DNA of 64,000 bases from Bradyrhizobium sp. JYMT SZCCT0180 (GCF_018130165.1 NZ_JAFCLZ010000014.1:62001-126000); one strand, 5' to 3'; counted from the first letter of the stretch, positions 25,059 to 33,756 are shown. The notes: a model not told the origin generated them from the sequence alone. A program made the numbers and translations.

Positions 25059-25949
25059 TCAATGCCCGGCGACAGGTCCAGCGCCGCGGAACCAGACATA
25101 GATGCAGATGAACAGGAACAACCACACCACGTCGACGAAGTGCCAGTACCAGGCGGCGAATTCGAAGCCGAGATGCTGGGTCGGCGTGAAGTGTCCGGCA
25201 TAGGCGCGGAACAGGCAGACCAGCAGGAACACGGTGCCGACCAGCACGTGGAAACCGTGGAAGCCGGTCGCCATGAAGAAGGTCGCGCCATACATGTTGC
25301 CGGAGAAGTGGAATGTGGCGTGGGCGTATTCATAGGCCTGCACGCAAGTGAACAGCGCGCCGAGCACGACGGTGAGGATCAAGCCGTACTTCAGGCCCTT
25401 GCGGTCGCCTTCCAGCAGCGCGTGATGCGCCCAGGTCACCGTGGTGCCCGAGGTCAGCAGCAGCAGCGTATTGAGGAGCGGCAGATGCCAGGGGTCGAAG
25501 GTCTCGATGCCCTTCGGCGGCCAGGTGCCCGGCACGCTGCAGGCGCCCGCCGCGGTGCCGGCGCCACAGCCGAACACGGCGTCGCGGGTGGCGTGAATGG
25601 CATCGGCCGGGAAGAGCGCGGAATTGAAGAAGGCCCAGAACCAGGCCACGAAGAACATCACCTCGGAGGCGATGAACAGGATCATGCCGTAACGGTGGCT
25701 GATCTGCACCACGCGGGTGTGGTCGCCCTTGAACTGGGCTTCGCGGATCACGTCGCCCCACCAGCTCGCCATGGTGTAGAGCACGCCGATGGTGCCGACG
25801 CCGAACACGATCGGCGCCGCCGCGTACATATGGTGCATCCAGCCGACGGCGCCGACGGCCATGATGAAGGCCGAGATCGAGCCGACGACCGGCCACGGGC
25901 TCGGATCGACGAGGTGGTAGTCGTGATGCTTCGCGTGCGCCGTAGCCAT
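25059..25949 (-). CDS. ctaE: Cytochrome c oxidase subunit III
   Basis: The 296-residue membrane subunit of the aa3 oxidase has seven helices. Clear family segments are HHDYHLVDPSPWPVVGSISAF, RYGMILFIASEVMFFVAWFWAFF (with the conserved glutamate) and ATGFHGFHVLVGTVFLLVCL near the C-terminus, with WYWHFVDVVWLFLF at the end. The ATG at 25949 is chosen over the longer frame. It is the last gene of the main cox operon. Confidence 0.97.
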   Translation of the reverse strand: MATAHAKHHDYHLVDPSPWPVVGSISAFIMAVGAVGWMHHMYAAAPIVFGVGTIGVLYTMASWWGDVIREAQFKGDHTRVVQISHRYGMILFIASEVMFFVAWFWAFFNSALFPADAIHATRDAVFGCGAGTAAGACSVPGTWPPKGIETFDPWHLPLLNTLLLLTSGTTVTWAHHALLEGDRKGLKYGLILTVVLGALFTCVQAYEYAHATFHFSGNMYGATFFMATGFHGFHVLVGTVFLLVCLFRAYAGHFTPTQHLGFEFAAWYWHFVDVVWLFLFICIYVWFRGAGPVAGH

Positions 25950-26041
25950 TGCGGTCTCTCCGTTAGCGGTGCCGGATCCTTCGGCACATCTTCGTCTCAA
26001 AATTCAAAGTCGGGAATTTCGGAAGGCCGAAATTCCCAAAG

Positions 26042-26683
26042 TTACAGGCTTCCCTTGCGCTTGTCCGACTCGCCCGAAGCCACCGGCTTCGGCGCCGGAT
26101 CGCGCACGGGATAGAAGGTGTAGGACAGCGTGATGGTGTTCAGTCCGTCATTCTCGCTGTCGGCGATCAGCGCCGGATCGACGTAGAACACGACCGGCAT
26201 CTCGCGCTTCTCACCCGGCGCCATGGTCTGTTCGGTGAAGCAGAAGCAGTTGATCTTCTGGAAATACGCGCCGACCGTCAGCGGGGTCACGTTGTACGCG
26301 GCCTGGCCGGCAGTGGGCCGCGCCGCCTGGTTGGTCACCTTATAAAATACGGTGACGACCTCGCCGATCCTGACCTCGATCTCGTTCTGCTCCGGCTCGA
26401 ACTTCCACGGCAGGCCGGCGCCGACATTGGCATCGAACCGCACCGAGATCTTGCGCGCCAGCGGGCCCTGCGAAGGCGCCGAGGTGGCGACCTGGGTGGT
26501 GCCGTTGAAGCCGGTGGCGCGGCAGAACCAGTTATAGAAGGGAACGGCGGCATAGGCTGCGCCGACCATGAACACCACGACGAAACCGCAGATCGAGGCC
26601 ACCATCGCATCGCGCGTCAGGCCGCGGCGCGAAGCCTTGCGGCTTGCCTCCGGTTCCCCTTGCGCGATCGGTTGGTCTGCCAT
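26042..26683 (-). CDS. ctaG: Cytochrome c oxidase assembly protein CtaG (Cox11)
   Basis: The 213-residue copper chaperone inserts CuB into subunit I. It has one N-terminal helix (MVASICGFVVVFMVGAAYAAVPFYNWFCRATGFNGTTQ), a periplasmic immunoglobulin-like domain and the copper motif INCFCFTEQ (CxC). The start ATG at 26683 is preferred to the GTG at 26689. It lies between coxF and ctaE, 92 bases before ctaE. Confidence 0.96.
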   Translation of the reverse strand: MADQPIAQGEPEASRKASRRGLTRDAMVASICGFVVVFMVGAAYAAVPFYNWFCRATGFNGTTQVATSAPSQGPLARKISVRFDANVGAGLPWKFEPEQNEIEVRIGEVVTVFYKVTNQAARPTAGQAAYNVTPLTVGAYFQKINCFCFTEQTMAPGEKREMPVVFYVDPALIADSENDGLNTITLSYTFYPVRDPAPKPVASGESDKRKGSL

Positions 26684-26719
26684 GTCCACCTGCCCAGATT
26701 CCAGTCTACAGTTTCCAGA

Positions 26720-26884
26720 TTACATGGGCCGAACTAGAACGGCCGGCCCTTTGACCATGGTGACGGCGAAGAACAGCACGACGAGCACGAGGAGCGCGAG
26801 CGCAATCGCGACCGACCGCTGGCGCCGGCTTCTTTTCTGCGCCTCGGTGAGGACGATTCCATCTGGCATCCGCTTGTCGTCCAT
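26720..26884 (-). CDS. coxF: CoxF-like small cytochrome oxidase protein
   Basis: This 54-residue gene is too short for most gene finders. It begins MDDKRMPDGIVLTEAQKRSR and has one transmembrane helix (SVAIALALLVLVVLFFAVTMV) and a short tail KGPAVLVRPM. The position between ctaB and ctaG and the pattern basic patch plus single helix match the small CoxF-type protein of rhizobial cox operons. The biochemical role is not established. Coding sense is supported by tight packing: 18 bases after ctaB and 36 before ctaG. Confidence 0.82.
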   Translation of the reverse strand: MDDKRMPDGIVLTEAQKRSRRQRSVAIALALLVLVVLFFAVTMVKGPAVLVRPM

Positions 26885-26902
26885 TCCGGTCCCATGCGCC
26901 CC

Positions 26903-27838
26903 CTACCCGATCAAAGCCATGACGCCGCGCACGACGACTTCGAGCAGCAGCGTCGCGAACAGCGCGAACAGGTAAAGGATCGAGAAAGCAAACAGCCGCC
27001 TGGTCGCGCGCAGCGCCTCGGTACCCTCGCGGCGGCGGTAGACGTTGATCGCCAGCGCCATCATGCCGGCGCCGAGCACCAGCGAAGTGATGCCATAGAT
27101 CGCGTCGAAATAGCCGAGCGGCCAGGGGGCGACGGCGATCGCGACCAGAACGACCGTATAGAGCAGGATCTGCAGCCGGGTCGCGTCGGGTCCGGCAACG
27201 ACCGGCAGCATCGGCACGCCGGCGCGGGCATAGTCGTCGCTGCGGAACAGCGCCAGCGCCCAGAAATGCGGAGGGGTCCAGAAGAAGATGATCAGGAACA
27301 GCAGCACCGGCTCCATCGACAGCGAGCCGGTCGCCGCGGCCCACGCCACGACAGGCGGCAGCGCGCCGGCAGCGCCGCCGATCACGATGTTCTGCGCGGT
27401 CCAGCGCTTCAGGAGCATGGTGTAGATCACGACGTAGAAGAAGATCGTGAAGGCCAGGAGCCCGCCAGCGAGCCAGTTGACGAGGATGCCGAGCGTCATC
27501 ACCGAGAAGAACGCCAGGATCAGCCCGAACGCGGTCGCCTCTTCGCGCGTGATGCGGCCGCGCGGGATCGGCCGGTTGGCGGTGCGCGACATCTTGGCGT
27601 CGATGTCGCCCTCATAGGCCATGTTCAGCGCACCGGAAGCGCCGGCGCCGACCGCGATGCAGAGGATGGAAGTGAACGCCAGGATCGGGTGGATATGGCC
27701 GGGCGCGATCACGAGGCCGACCAGCGCGGTGAAGATCACCAGCGACATCACCCGCGGCTTCAGCAGCGCGAGGTAGTCGCCGACCTCAGCCTCGGAAATC
27801 CGGGGCAATTCGATGGCGTTGTGATCGACGACCGACAA
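26903..27838 (-). CDS. ctaB: Heme O synthase (protoheme IX farnesyltransferase)
   Basis: The 311-residue membrane prenyltransferase adds farnesyl to heme b on the way to heme a. It has the Asp-rich motif in MAYEGDIDAKMSRTANRPIPRGRI and the second motif around FFWTPPHFWALALFRSDDYARAGVPMLP. It starts at a TTG (27838), which reads MSVVDHNAIELPRI as in relatives. It lies in the cox operon between ctaD and coxF. Confidence 0.95.
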   Translation of the reverse strand: MSVVDHNAIELPRISEAEVGDYLALLKPRVMSLVIFTALVGLVIAPGHIHPILAFTSILCIAVGAGASGALNMAYEGDIDAKMSRTANRPIPRGRITREEATAFGLILAFFSVMTLGILVNWLAGGLLAFTIFFYVVIYTMLLKRWTAQNIVIGGAAGALPPVVAWAAATGSLSMEPVLLFLIIFFWTPPHFWALALFRSDDYARAGVPMLPVVAGPDATRLQILLYTVVLVAIAVAPWPLGYFDAIYGITSLVLGAGMMALAINVYRRREGTEALRATRRLFAFSILYLFALFATLLLEVVVRGVMALIG

Positions 27839-27901
27839 GATTGATCTCGCTTGGTTCTAGGCCGCAGCGCGCCCGAAGGAGCGCGCCGCGAATGATAAGG
27901 T

Positions 27902-29521
27902 TTATTGCACCCGCGGCAGCACTTCGAACTGGTGGAAGGGCGGCGGCGACGACAGCGTCCATTCCAGCGTGGTGGCGCCGGGGCCCCACGGATTATCCGC
28001 CGCCTGCTCTTTCCTCCTGAAGGCGTCGACCACGCCATAGATGAAGATCAGCACGCCGAAGCCCGAGACGTAGGAGCCGAGCGAGGACACCAGGTTCCAG
28101 CCGGCGAACGCATCCGGATAGTCGATGTAGCGGCGCGGCATGCCTGACAGGCCGAGGAAATGCTGCGGGAAGAACACCAGGTTGACGCCGATGAAGGTCA
28201 CCCAGAAGTGCAGCTTGCCGATGGTTTCCGAGTACATGTAGCCGGACATCTTCGGGAACCAGTAGTACCAGCCGGCGAAGATCGCGAACACGGCGCCCAG
28301 CGACAGCACGTAGTGGAAGTGCGCGACGACGTAATAGGTTTCCTGCAGCACGCGGTCGACGCCGGCATTGGCCAGCACGACGCCGGTGACGCCACCGAGC
28401 GTGAACAGGAAGATGAAGCCGATCGCCCACAGCATCGGCGTCTTGAACTCGATCGAGCCGCCCCACATCGTGGCGATCCAGGAGAAGATCTTCACGCCGG
28501 TCGGCACCGCGATCACCATGGTGGCGGCGACGAAATAAGCCTGCGTCGCCGAGGACATGCCGACCGTGTACATGTGGTGCGCCCACACCACGAAGCCGAT
28601 GCCGCCGATCGCGACCATGGCGTAGGCCATGCCGAGATAGCCGAACACGGGCTTGCGCGAGAAGGTCGAGACGATCTGGCTGATCATGCCGAAGCCGGGC
28701 AGGATCAGGATGTACACTTCGGGATGGCCGAAGAACCAGAACAGATGCTGGAACAGCAGCGGGTCGCCGCCGCCGTCGGCGGAGAAGAACGTGGTGCCGA
28801 AATTGCGGTCGGTCAGCAGCATGGTGATCGCACCGGCGAGCACCGGCAGCGACAACAGCAGCAGGAAGACGGTGACCAGGATCGACCAGACGAACAGCGG
28901 CATCTTGTGCAGGGTCATGCCCGGCGCGCGCATGTTGAAGATCGTGGTGATGAAGTTGATGGCGCCGAGGATCGACGAGGCGCCGGCCAGATGCAGTGAC
29001 AGGATCGCGAAATCGACCGCCGGTCCCGGATGGCCCGAAGTCGACAGCGGCGCGTAGATGGTCCAGCCCGCACCGACGCCGTTGGCGCCCGGTTCACCCT
29101 CGACGAAGGTGGACATCAACAGCAGCGCGAACGAGGCCGGCAGCAGCCAGAACGAGATGTTGTTCATGCGCGGGAACGCCATGTCGGGCGCACCGATCAT
29201 CAGCGGCACGAACCAGTTGCCGAAGCCGCCGATCATCGCCGGCATCACCATGAAGAAGATCATGATCAGGCCGTGCGAGGTCACGAACACGTTGTAGGTA
29301 TGGGCTTCGTGGAACAGCTGGACGCCGGGATACATCAGCTCGATGCGGATCGCGATCGACATCGCCGCGCCAATGACGCCGGCGATGACCGCGAACACCA
29401 GGTACATCGTCCCGATGTCCTTGTGGTTCGTCGAATAGACGAAGCGCCGCCATCCGGTCGGATGCGCGTGCGCGTGGTCATCATGGGCGTGATCGTGGTG
29501 TGTCGCTGCGCCTGTTGCCAT
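27902..29521 (-). CDS. ctaD: Cytochrome c oxidase subunit I
   Basis: The 539-residue catalytic subunit holds heme a and the heme a3-CuB centre. It has a His-rich N-terminus and twelve helices. Visible signatures are the CuB/heme region FFGHPEVYILILPGFG, WAHHMYTVGM (HH copper ligands), the K-channel region and VVAHFHYVLSLGAVFAIFAG with the heme histidines. ATG 29521 has AGGA eight bases upstream. It follows ctaC with a 124-base spacer that contains a 27-base tandem repeat. Confidence 0.98.
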   Translation of the reverse strand: MATGAATHHDHAHDDHAHAHPTGWRRFVYSTNHKDIGTMYLVFAVIAGVIGAAMSIAIRIELMYPGVQLFHEAHTYNVFVTSHGLIMIFFMVMPAMIGGFGNWFVPLMIGAPDMAFPRMNNISFWLLPASFALLLMSTFVEGEPGANGVGAGWTIYAPLSTSGHPGPAVDFAILSLHLAGASSILGAINFITTIFNMRAPGMTLHKMPLFVWSILVTVFLLLLSLPVLAGAITMLLTDRNFGTTFFSADGGGDPLLFQHLFWFFGHPEVYILILPGFGMISQIVSTFSRKPVFGYLGMAYAMVAIGGIGFVVWAHHMYTVGMSSATQAYFVAATMVIAVPTGVKIFSWIATMWGGSIEFKTPMLWAIGFIFLFTLGGVTGVVLANAGVDRVLQETYYVVAHFHYVLSLGAVFAIFAGWYYWFPKMSGYMYSETIGKLHFWVTFIGVNLVFFPQHFLGLSGMPRRYIDYPDAFAGWNLVSSLGSYVSGFGVLIFIYGVVDAFRRKEQAADNPWGPGATTLEWTLSSPPPFHQFEVLPRVQ

Positions 29522-29549
29522 GTTCAAATCCTGCCTTGCAGTCCCTTTG

Positions 29550-29603
29550 TCGGACCTTGCGGTCCTGTCGCCCTTTTCGGACCTTGCGGTCCCGTCGCCC
29601 TTG
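29550..29603. repeat. 27-base tandem repeat with hairpin cores in the ctaC-ctaD spacer
   Basis: Two consecutive units of 27 bases differ at two positions. Each contains GGACC-TTGC-GGTCC, a five-base-pair stem with a four-base loop. The array lies 29 bases upstream of the ctaD start in the transcribed spacer. Confidence 0.85.
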
Positions 29604-29645
29604 TCCCTTGCGCCTAAGCCTTAAAGCTTGCCTGGGCTTTGCGGC

Positions 29646-30488
29646 TTACTGCGCCACCGCGCCACCAGCCGAGGCGTACGAATTCGCCGGATTGGTCGCA
29701 TATTTCTTCTTCGCGGTTTCCACCCAGGCCGCGAATTCCTGATCGCTCACGACCCGCACCGCGATCGGCATGTAGGCGTGATCCTTGCCGCACAGTTCGG
29801 AGCACTGGCCGTAGAACATCCCGGTCTTGGTGGCCTTGAACCAGGTCTCGTTCAGACGGCCGGGGATGGCGTCGATCTTGATGCCGAAGGCCGGCACCGC
29901 GAACGCGTGGATGACGTCGGCACCGGTGGTCAGAACCTTGACCACCTTGTTGACCGGCACCACCATCTCATTATCGACGCCGAGCAGCCGGGGCTTCTTG
30001 TCCGCGGCCATCAGCGAATCGAACTCGAACTTGCCGTGATCGGGATAGGCGTAGCTCCAATACCACTGCTTGCCGGTCGCCTTGATGGTGAGATCGGCCT
30101 TTGGCACGTCGAGCTGCAGAAACAGCAGCCGGAACGACGGCACCGCGATCGCCACCAGAATCAGCACCGGGATCAGGGTCCAGGCCACTTCGATCAGGGT
30201 GTTGTGGGTGGTCTTGGAGGGGACCGGGTTGGCCTTGGCGTTGAACTTGACGACGACCATGACCAGCAGCACCAGCACGAACAGCGTGATGATGGTGATG
30301 ATGGCGAACAGCCAGTTATGGAACCAGATGATGTAGTCCATCACCGGCGAGGCCGATTCCTGCAGGGTCCATTCCCACGGCGCTGGCTGCCCCAATTCGG
30401 CTGACGCCGTACCGCCGGCGACAAGGGCCATGCCCGCCACCGCAAATCCCAGCAACCGCCGGCCAATCTGGCCCTTCGACATCTTCAT
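29646..30488 (-). CDS. ctaC: Cytochrome c oxidase subunit II
   Basis: The 280-residue subunit accepts electrons from cytochrome c. A signal-like segment (LLGFAVAGMALVAGGTASA) precedes two transmembrane helices. The CuA domain shows KQWYWSYAYPDHG and the copper motif MFYGQCSELCGKDHAYMPI. The start is ATG 30488 or 30482. It is the first gene of the operon ctaC-ctaD-ctaB-coxF-ctaG-ctaE. Confidence 0.97.
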   Translation of the reverse strand: MKMSKGQIGRRLLGFAVAGMALVAGGTASAELGQPAPWEWTLQESASPVMDYIIWFHNWLFAIITIITLFVLVLLVMVVVKFNAKANPVPSKTTHNTLIEVAWTLIPVLILVAIAVPSFRLLFLQLDVPKADLTIKATGKQWYWSYAYPDHGKFEFDSLMAADKKPRLLGVDNEMVVPVNKVVKVLTTGADVIHAFAVPAFGIKIDAIPGRLNETWFKATKTGMFYGQCSELCGKDHAYMPIAVRVVSDQEFAAWVETAKKKYATNPANSYASAGGAVAQ

Positions 30489-30972
30489 GCCGCTCGCGCT
30501 CCCTTGATAAATCCCCAAAGCATCCCCACCGGATGGCCGGAAATGCCGCACGATCCGCCCCTACAAACAGCCCGCCGGAGGTGGCTTGGGAGCACACCTC
30601 AAAAGTACCGGGGCCAGATCGCTAGAACGCTTCGAAATCCAGCCTCTCAAACCATAATTCGCAGGCTCTCGCAATGCAGTAGTGGGGACCAAAGCCATGC
30701 GTCACCGGCTAATCTCTGCATGTCAGGTTTTCCCGGTGAATCCAGCAAAATCCGCCTTTTTGTCCAGCTGCGCCGCTTGACAGGCGGATTACTGGATGTA
30801 CGCACAAGAAGGGTGCGCCGCGGGGACCTGATTCGCCGCTGAAGCACCCTTCCCGGCTTCGCATCGGGCTTGATATCAGGCTTGGGAATTGCTTCGAGAT
30901 TTAGCGAAAGACCGCCTTCAAGGCGCCGTCATTACGTATCAGTCCGAGTAATCATTCAGAGGATCGACCCGG
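30489..30972. other. Divergent promoter region of ctaC and the ialB-like gene
   Basis: About 484 bases with no supportable gene. It must hold the promoter of the cox operon (minus strand) and of the IalB-family gene (plus strand). No convincing -35/-10 pair or dyad was picked out. Confidence 0.5.
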
Positions 30973-31509
30973 ATGAGGCGTTCAAAACATCAGGCAGGAC
31001 GCAAGCCAGGGCCAGGCCGCTGGCTGGGCGGACTACTCGCCACAGCACTTCTGCTCGGCCTGACCGAGGCTGCCAGCGCCCAGGGCGCGGTGCGCTCGGT
31101 CCATGGCGACTGGCAGATCCGCTGCGACACCCCGCCGGGGGCCCAGGGCGAGCAATGCGCCCTGATCCAGAGCGTGGTAGCCGAAGACCGCTCCAACGCC
31201 GGCCTCACCGTGATCGTGCTGAAGACCGCCGACCAGAAGAGCAAGCTGATGCGGGTGGTGGCCCCCTTGGGCGTGCTGCTGCCCTCCGGGCTCGGCCTGA
31301 AACTGGACAACCAGGACGTCGGCCGCGCCGGTTTTGTCCGCTGCCTGCCCAATGGCTGCGTTGCCGAAGTCGTGATGGACGAAAAGCTGCTCGGCCAGCT
31401 CCGCACCGCCAAGACCGCGACCTTTATTATCTTCGAGACCCCGGAAGAAGGCATCGGCTTCCCGCTCAGCCTGAACGGGATCGGCGAGGGATACGACAAG
31501 CTGCCGTGA
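30973..31509 (+). CDS. Invasion-associated locus B (IalB) family protein
   Basis: The 178-residue exported protein has a basic N-terminus, a hydrophobic core (LGGLLATALLLGLTEAASA) and an IalB-type domain beginning VHGDWQIRCDTPPGAQGEQCALIQS. Later cysteines in VRCLPNGCVAEVVMD suggest two disulfides. The family was named in Bartonella but is widespread in free-living rhizobia, so no link with virulence is implied. It is divergent from the cox operon. Confidence 0.9.
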   Translation: MRRSKHQAGRKPGPGRWLGGLLATALLLGLTEAASAQGAVRSVHGDWQIRCDTPPGAQGEQCALIQSVVAEDRSNAGLTVIVLKTADQKSKLMRVVAPLGVLLPSGLGLKLDNQDVGRAGFVRCLPNGCVAEVVMDEKLLGQLRTAKTATFIIFETPEEGIGFPLSLNGIGEGYDKLP

Positions 31510-31545
31510 GGCGCCGGGCGCCGCCTCAACATCCGCTTCGCTTAG

Positions 31546-32157
31546 TTACGCGCCACGGGCGCTCGCATAATAATCGAACAACCGGCGCGCCTCGGTCGAG
31601 AGCCAGTCGGCTTCACCCGTGATGTAGCCCTCGACTTGCCCGGTGACGCCGAGCAGGAAGGTGATCGGCATGCCGTACAGCGCGAAGGGCGTATCGACAC
31701 CGTCGCTGGCGCCGGCGCGTCCCACCAGTCCGCCGGGATCGAAGCCGATTCCGAGATGACGAAGCTTCAACTTCTTGACGAACGGCGCGACCACCGATCG
31801 ATCGCGATCGGTGGTGATGGCGACGACGGCGAGGTCGGCGCGGCGGCTTTCCGCGAGTTGATCCAGTATCGGCAGTTCCGTGCGGCAGGCTGCACACCAG
31901 GTCGCCCAGAAATTGACGAGCACCACCTTGCCGCGGAAGGACTGCAAATCGAGCACCCCTCCGCCGAGACGCGGGATCGGGACCGGCGGGACCGGCCGTG
32001 CGCCGCGAACGAGCGTGAACTGATGCCGGGCCGTGGCGAATGGCGGCGGCCCGCCGGCCGCCGCGCGACCCGGCCGGGGCGGGATCGCAAGCGAGGCGGC
32101 CGCGCCCATGATACCCGCGACAAAGCTGCGGCGGGTCGGGCTGCGGGGCGAGGTCAT
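31546..32157 (-). CDS. TlpA-like thioredoxin-fold protein with Tat signal
   Basis: The 203-residue exported protein starts with a twin-arginine signal (PTRRSFVAGIMGAAASLA). The thioredoxin domain has the redox motif WC88-AAC91 in NFWATWCAACRTELPIL and a typical TlpA/ResA layout, with VVAITTDRDRSVVAPFVKKL. It probably reduces or oxidises a periplasmic thiol partner. It is third in the putative operon DoxX-DsrE-TlpA. Tat export of a thioredoxin-like protein suggests folding, or assembly with a partner, before export. Confidence 0.87.
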   Translation of the reverse strand: MTSPRSPTRRSFVAGIMGAAASLAIPPRPGRAAAGGPPPFATARHQFTLVRGARPVPPVPIPRLGGGVLDLQSFRGKVVLVNFWATWCAACRTELPILDQLAESRRADLAVVAITTDRDRSVVAPFVKKLKLRHLGIGFDPGGLVGRAGASDGVDTPFALYGMPITFLLGVTGQVEGYITGEADWLSTEARRLFDYYASARGA

Positions 32158-32206
32158 GTCGGATACTCCGCTGTGCAGTTCTGAATCCGCGGTTTTAATC
32201 CAGGTA

Positions 32207-32710
32207 TCACGATCGGATGTAGGACCAGCCGGCTTCCTGCAATTCGATGATGCGCCCCGGCCCGCTCGGCACGATCTCGACGCCATCGATCAGGGTGACC
32301 GGACGCCCCTCCTGGCGCTCCATGCCGAGCTTGGTGGCGTCGCAAACCACGAAGCGGATGTTCGAATTGACCGTCCTCAGGATGCGCAGCATGTCCTTCA
32401 CCGGCGAGGTGTCGGCGCGCAGCATGTGAACGCCGGCATTGTAGGCGACGACTTCGATCGTGAACGCCTCGTTCCGCTCCTGGTAGTATTTTGGAAGGTT
32501 GAGTGCGGTCGAGATCAGCGCCCGCATCGTGGTGGGATCATCGGTGTTGATCGGCAGCACCAGCCGATGCATCGCGACCGGAGCGGGCTTCGCCTGCGGC
32601 TTTGGGCTCGCCGCCTCCGATCCTGTCAGCAACAGGGTTACGGTCAGCGGTACCACGAAGGCCAGGATCAGGCCCGCGGCAATCGTCCATTCGCGGCGAG
32701 AAAGGCGCAT
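32207..32710 (-). CDS. DsrE-family protein with N-terminal membrane anchor
   Basis: The 167-residue protein has one uncleaved-looking helix (WTIAAGLILAFVVPLTVTLLL), then a DsrE/DsrF-like alpha/beta domain at about 45-167. It contains HRLVLPINTDDPTTMRALI, VVAYNAGVHMLRADTSPV and a single cysteine in IRFVVCDATKLGM, the position of the reactive cysteine in related sulfur-carrier proteins. The predicted orientation puts the domain in the periplasm. It sits ten bases after the DoxX gene. Confidence 0.82.
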   Translation of the reverse strand: MRLSRREWTIAAGLILAFVVPLTVTLLLTGSEAASPKPQAKPAPVAMHRLVLPINTDDPTTMRALISTALNLPKYYQERNEAFTIEVVAYNAGVHMLRADTSPVKDMLRILRTVNSNIRFVVCDATKLGMERQEGRPVTLIDGVEIVPSGPGRIIELQEAGWSYIRS

Positions 32711-32720
32711 GGCGGCGGCT

Positions 32721-33113
32721 TCACAAATGCCTGGAGAGCGATGCGATCTGGTCGCGCTTGGCGTAGGCGACGACGGCGCTCAGTGCCAACAGCACCAGAG
32801 CAGGCACAGCCGAGCCGCCGGTCACAAAGAGATGAGTGACGGTCGCGCCGATCATGATGCAGATCAGCAGCACGGCGCCGACCGCAGCCAGCGACGGCGT
32901 GAGGATCAGGATGGCCCCGAGCACTTCCAGCACCCCGGTCAAATAGCGGAACCATTGACCAAGTCCGATGTGCTGAAATGACTCAACCATCATCGGCACG
33001 CCGTAGAGCTTGGCTCCGCCTGCGCCTGCAAAGGCAAGGGCCAGCAATCCCCTGACGACCCAGAGACCGGCGGACTTCCAGCGCGGCGGCGCCGATGCAG
33101 CGGCAAGTGACAA
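32721..33113 (-). CDS. DoxX-family membrane protein
   Basis: The 130-residue four-helix membrane protein has the DoxX pattern GLLALAFAGAGGAKLYGVPMMV, then FRYLTGVLEVLGAILIL and LLICIMIGATVTHLFVTGG. The start is a TTG (33113) behind GGGAG with six-base spacing; the frame upstream has no homology and runs into the regulator's control region. DoxX proteins take part in quinone-linked thiosulfate oxidation or redox defence in some bacteria. It is first of the three-gene module and divergent from hxlR. Confidence 0.85.
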   Translation of the reverse strand: MSLAAASAPPRWKSAGLWVVRGLLALAFAGAGGAKLYGVPMMVESFQHIGLGQWFRYLTGVLEVLGAILILTPSLAAVGAVLLICIMIGATVTHLFVTGGSAVPALVLLALSAVVAYAKRDQIASLSRHL

Positions 33114-33198
33114 TGGTCGCTCCCGATATATTCCAGCGGTTCGGCGCCGTGGCCGACCCCGCGAAGGCTTTCGAGACACAAAATTCGGGAGTAAGATG

Positions 33199-33221
33199 AA
33201 AAGCACAAGTAGGATGCTTTT
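33199..33221. promoter_or_regulatory. Inverted repeat AAAAGCA-N9-TGCTTTT, candidate HxlR operator
   Basis: A perfect seven-base dyad with a nine-base spacer lies between the divergent DoxX and HxlR genes, ending 11 bases before the HxlR start. The position lets a bound dimer block its own gene and act on the DoxX operon. Confidence 0.5.
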
Positions 33222-33232
33222 TGTGAGGTAGT

Positions 33233-33667
33233 ATGAAAAAGATGACTATTGCGGAAAGCAAGGATATCGCCGCCCCGGAACCGTGCGAGCGCGGGGTGCT
33301 GGAGCAATTTCATCGCGCGCTGGGCGTTCTGGCCGGAAAATGGAAGGGCGACATTCTCTGGCAACTGGTCCAGCGCAAGCACCGGTTCGGCGAGTTGCGC
33401 CAATCGATCCCCGGCGTGACCCAGCACATGCTGACGACGCAGCTGCGCGATCTCGAGGCCAATGGACTGGTGAAGCGCACGGTCTATCCCGAGGTGCCGC
33501 CGCGCGTCGAATATGAGATCACGCCCTCGGCGAGGGCCCTGCAACCGGTGTTCGATGAACTGTTTCGCTGGTCGCAGGAGCACGGCTTTCCGACCGCGAC
33601 GCAGCCCAAGGGCTCTTCTTCCAACAACAAGGGTTCTTCTTCCGACAAAAAGGCGCAGCCAAAGTAG
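33233..33667 (+). CDS. HxlR-family transcriptional regulator
   Basis: The 144-residue winged-helix regulator shows the HxlR pattern EPCERGVLEQFHRALGVLAGKWKGDILWQL, followed by FGELRQSIPGVTQHMLTTQLRDLEANGLVKRTVYPEVPPRVEYEIT. The N-terminal cysteine is the one used by redox- or electrophile-sensing HxlR proteins such as HypR/QorR. A Ser/Lys-rich low-complexity tail follows the domain. It is divergent from DoxX-DsrE-TlpA and probably controls it. Confidence 0.93.
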   Translation: MKKMTIAESKDIAAPEPCERGVLEQFHRALGVLAGKWKGDILWQLVQRKHRFGELRQSIPGVTQHMLTTQLRDLEANGLVKRTVYPEVPPRVEYEITPSARALQPVFDELFRWSQEHGFPTATQPKGSSSNNKGSSSDKKAQPK

Positions 33668-33756
33668 GTTCCCGCCATGGCGAGCTGAGTGATCTCGCTC
33701 ACAGCGTAGCGACGGTCGTCCCGCCAAGGTTTCCCATCAACGCGGAGGAGACCATC

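Noticed and set aside
30973..31509. IalB-family gene as a virulence factor
   Set aside because: The family is widespread in harmless soil bacteria; nothing in the context supports invasion.
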